The notes below the pieces were generated by a model. It searched no databases. It was not told where the DNA came from and worked only from the letters and a program-made list of their open reading frames with translations. From the NCBI RefSeq assembly GCF_900475415.1, contig NZ_LS483388.1, forward strand, positions 1,288,001 to 1,352,000: a stretch of 64,000 bases of DNA, read 5' to 3'. Positions 62,465 through 64,000 of this stretch are shown here, one piece after another. The position numbers were made by a program, and so were the translations under genes. Position 1 is the first letter of the stretch. Each line of letters opens with the position of its first letter. The stretch comes from Streptococcus porcinus (lineage in GTDB: Bacteria; Bacillota; Bacilli; Lactobacillales; Streptococcaceae).

Positions 62465-64000
62465 ATGAAAACTTTACGCTTTACTCTATTAGGAAATCCT
62501 TCTATCCATCTAGACAATCAAGAAATCTTTTTCGCGTTTGCAAAAATCAATGCCCTACTCTATTATTTGGTTATAAATGAAACTACTAACCGAGATGAAA
62601 TAGCAGGTATTTTATGGGAAGATAAGGATAATAAGACAGCTAAAAAAAATCTTCGAAACTCTATTTATCAAGTTAATAAAGTATTAGGTGATAATTATAT
62701 TATCAGCCCAAATAGAACACTTTTGATGTTTAATCCTGATTTGCAAGTCGTAAGTGATGTCCATTATTTTTTAAAAAAACCACTAAACAATTTAGGACTT
62801 TATAAAGGTCAATTTTTACAGAATTTCTACCTGAAGGCCAACGAAACTTTTGATTTGTGGCTAACAAAAATGAGAGCTCATTTAGAGCAAATTTATATTA
62901 AATCATGCTACCAACAGATTGACATATTGATGACACAAAATAGGATCGAAGAAATTGAAGAGAGACTTCAAGGCCTTATTGCCATTGATGAATTTGAAGA
63001 AAAAAATTATCAATTGTTAATGAAAGTCTATCAAAAGCATCATCGCTATGGAAAAGTTATCGAAACTTATTATAAATTAGCAAATCTCCTTGATGTTGAG
63101 CTTGGAATTACCCCAAATGATGCAACCCAAGCTATTTATGAAGAGGTTATTGCTAAAGATCGCAATCAACAGAAAATCAAACAATTTCTCAAAACAACTA
63201 ATGATTTTATTGGACGACTTGACGTTATTAAAGAATTAGAAACTTTTTTTAACTCAGTTTATAAAGAAAAAAAGTCGCACACTATGATTTTAATAGGAGG
63301 AACCGGCATTGGAAAACGGACAGTAACACGACAAGTATTATCAAACCAGATCAATCATTATCAAATCGTTACCTCAGAATGTTTTCAAGGTGAACCTAAA
63401 CAGTCCTTACAGATTTTAAAAGACATCTTTGAAAGTTTGAAGGACCTTATATTACAATATCAATTGATGTCTCTTAATCAATGGAAAAGAGCTTATGAAA
63501 CCTTTTTCCCAAACTATTTTCTCAAAGATTCCCATTTAAGTACTCCTATTTTCCCAGCAGACCTTTTTACAAGCTTTATGATTGATATATTAAAAAAAAT
63601 ATCTCGTCAAAAAGCAACTGTTCTTCTTATTGAAGACATTCATTGGATTACACCTGAAGCTCTTACACTTTTGCAAACACTTGTAAATCATCTTGAAGAT
63701 GACCCTATCGCTTTTATTTTCACCAAAAATCTCAATTCGAATCCTCACTTAGACCAATTTTTTAATCATTTAGTCAATCGAAAAAAGGTTGATATTATCA
63801 AAATTAAGGAACTTTCTGAAAAAGAAAGCTTAACCTATCTAGAACAAAAATTAGCGGGTCTAAATCCTCCTTACAAGGACTATCAACGCATCTACCAATG
63901 GAGTGAAGGAAATCCTTTCTTTTTATCTGAATATGTTAACCAATATTTAAAAGGTCAAAAATTTTCTATTTTGACACCTGCTATAGAAGCAAAACTGTCT
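62465..64000 (+). CDS. SARP/BTAD-type transcriptional regulator with AAA/STAND ATPase, truncated at the window edge
   Basis: The frame is open from ATG 62465 to the window end, 512 codons, and continues beyond. Residues 1-90 form an OmpR/SARP-type winged helix (EIAGILWEDKDNKTAKKNL). Residues 95-240 are a bacterial transcriptional activator domain (BTAD) of helical repeats. A STAND-like ATPase begins near 255. The Walker A region reads GGTGIGKRTV, with Arg where Ser/Thr is normal, and Walker B is VLLIEDIHW. Such regulators often govern nearby gene sets. GGAGG precedes the ATG. The target is unknown. Confidence 0.85.
   Translation, partial: MKTLRFTLLGNPSIHLDNQEIFFAFAKINALLYYLVINETTNRDEIAGILWEDKDNKTAKKNLRNSIYQVNKVLGDNYIISPNRTLLMFNPDLQVVSDVHYFLKKPLNNLGLYKGQFLQNFYLKANETFDLWLTKMRAHLEQIYIKSCYQQIDILMTQNRIEEIEERLQGLIAIDEFEEKNYQLLMKVYQKHHRYGKVIETYYKLANLLDVELGITPNDATQAIYEEVIAKDRNQQKIKQFLKTTNDFIGRLDVIKELETFFNSVYKEKKSHTMILIGGTGIGKRTVTRQVLSNQINHYQIVTSECFQGEPKQSLQILKDIFESLKDLILQYQLMSLNQWKRAYETFFPNYFLKDSHLSTPIFPADLFTSFMIDILKKISRQKATVLLIEDIHWITPEALTLLQTLVNHLEDDPIAFIFTKNLNSNPHLDQFFNHLVNRKKVDIIKIKELSEKESLTYLEQKLAGLNPPYKDYQRIYQWSEGNPFFLSEYVNQYLKGQKFSILTPAIEAKLS

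Overview
The window is AT-rich streptococcal chromosome. It carries murM/murN-type bridge enzymes, an AdcR-type zinc box before adcA, a yybP-ykoY (manganese) riboswitch before a P-type ATPase, ThiT under a TPP riboswitch, and a SpyA-like ADP-ribosyltransferase. Together these point to the pyogenic group of Streptococcus. The species cannot be fixed from sequence reading alone.

Layout. 1-131: end of rpmE2. 348-6831: sugar block made of a mannose-family PTS (IIB, IIC, IID, IIA), two GntR/UTRA regulators, AgaS and LacD, probably for galactosamine or N-acetylgalactosamine. 6870-9466: zinc lipoprotein AdcA and the secreted toxin-like ADP-ribosyltransferase. 9721-28810: mostly housekeeping on the minus strand (pepD, whiA-yvcK-rapZ, DUF1003, asnS, aspC, dinG, ftsEX, prfB with its programmed frameshift, queG, fbp, a HAD phosphatase), plus an esterase and a metallo-beta-lactamase-fold hydrolase on the plus strand. 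28879-34276: metallophosphoesterase, two small related membrane proteins around a GDPD, and the Mn-riboswitch P-type ATPase. 34457-53836: HD hydrolase, Cof phosphatase, murM-murN, tpiA, tuf, ftsW, ppc, pepF, an ECF S component with a DUF4430 lipoprotein, GH25 lysozyme, thiT, ybaK, yccF and two phosphatases. 60895-64000: lysS and a truncated SARP/BTAD-type regulator.

The accessory part is 53837-60890. It holds a decayed ORF, then a minus-strand cassette of a FecR-like protein without its own signal peptide, an ABC exporter and a Vga/Lsa-like ABC-F protein. A promoter, a terminator-like leader hairpin and very small hydrophobic ORFs precede this cassette. Further right lie decayed genes, including a recognisable RepA_N-type replication-initiator fragment, which looks like the scar of an integrative element or plasmid. 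The FecR-like/ABC/ABC-F cassette is the best candidate for an undescribed system.

Two other patterns stand out. Four genes (the MBL hydrolase, queG, the metallophosphoesterase and the HD hydrolase) have a -10 box exactly six bases before their ATG and no Shine-Dalgarno sequence, so they are probably leaderless. A perfect 40-bp palindrome at 30119-30158 ends two convergent genes and gives both proteins the same C-terminus, KAKEN.
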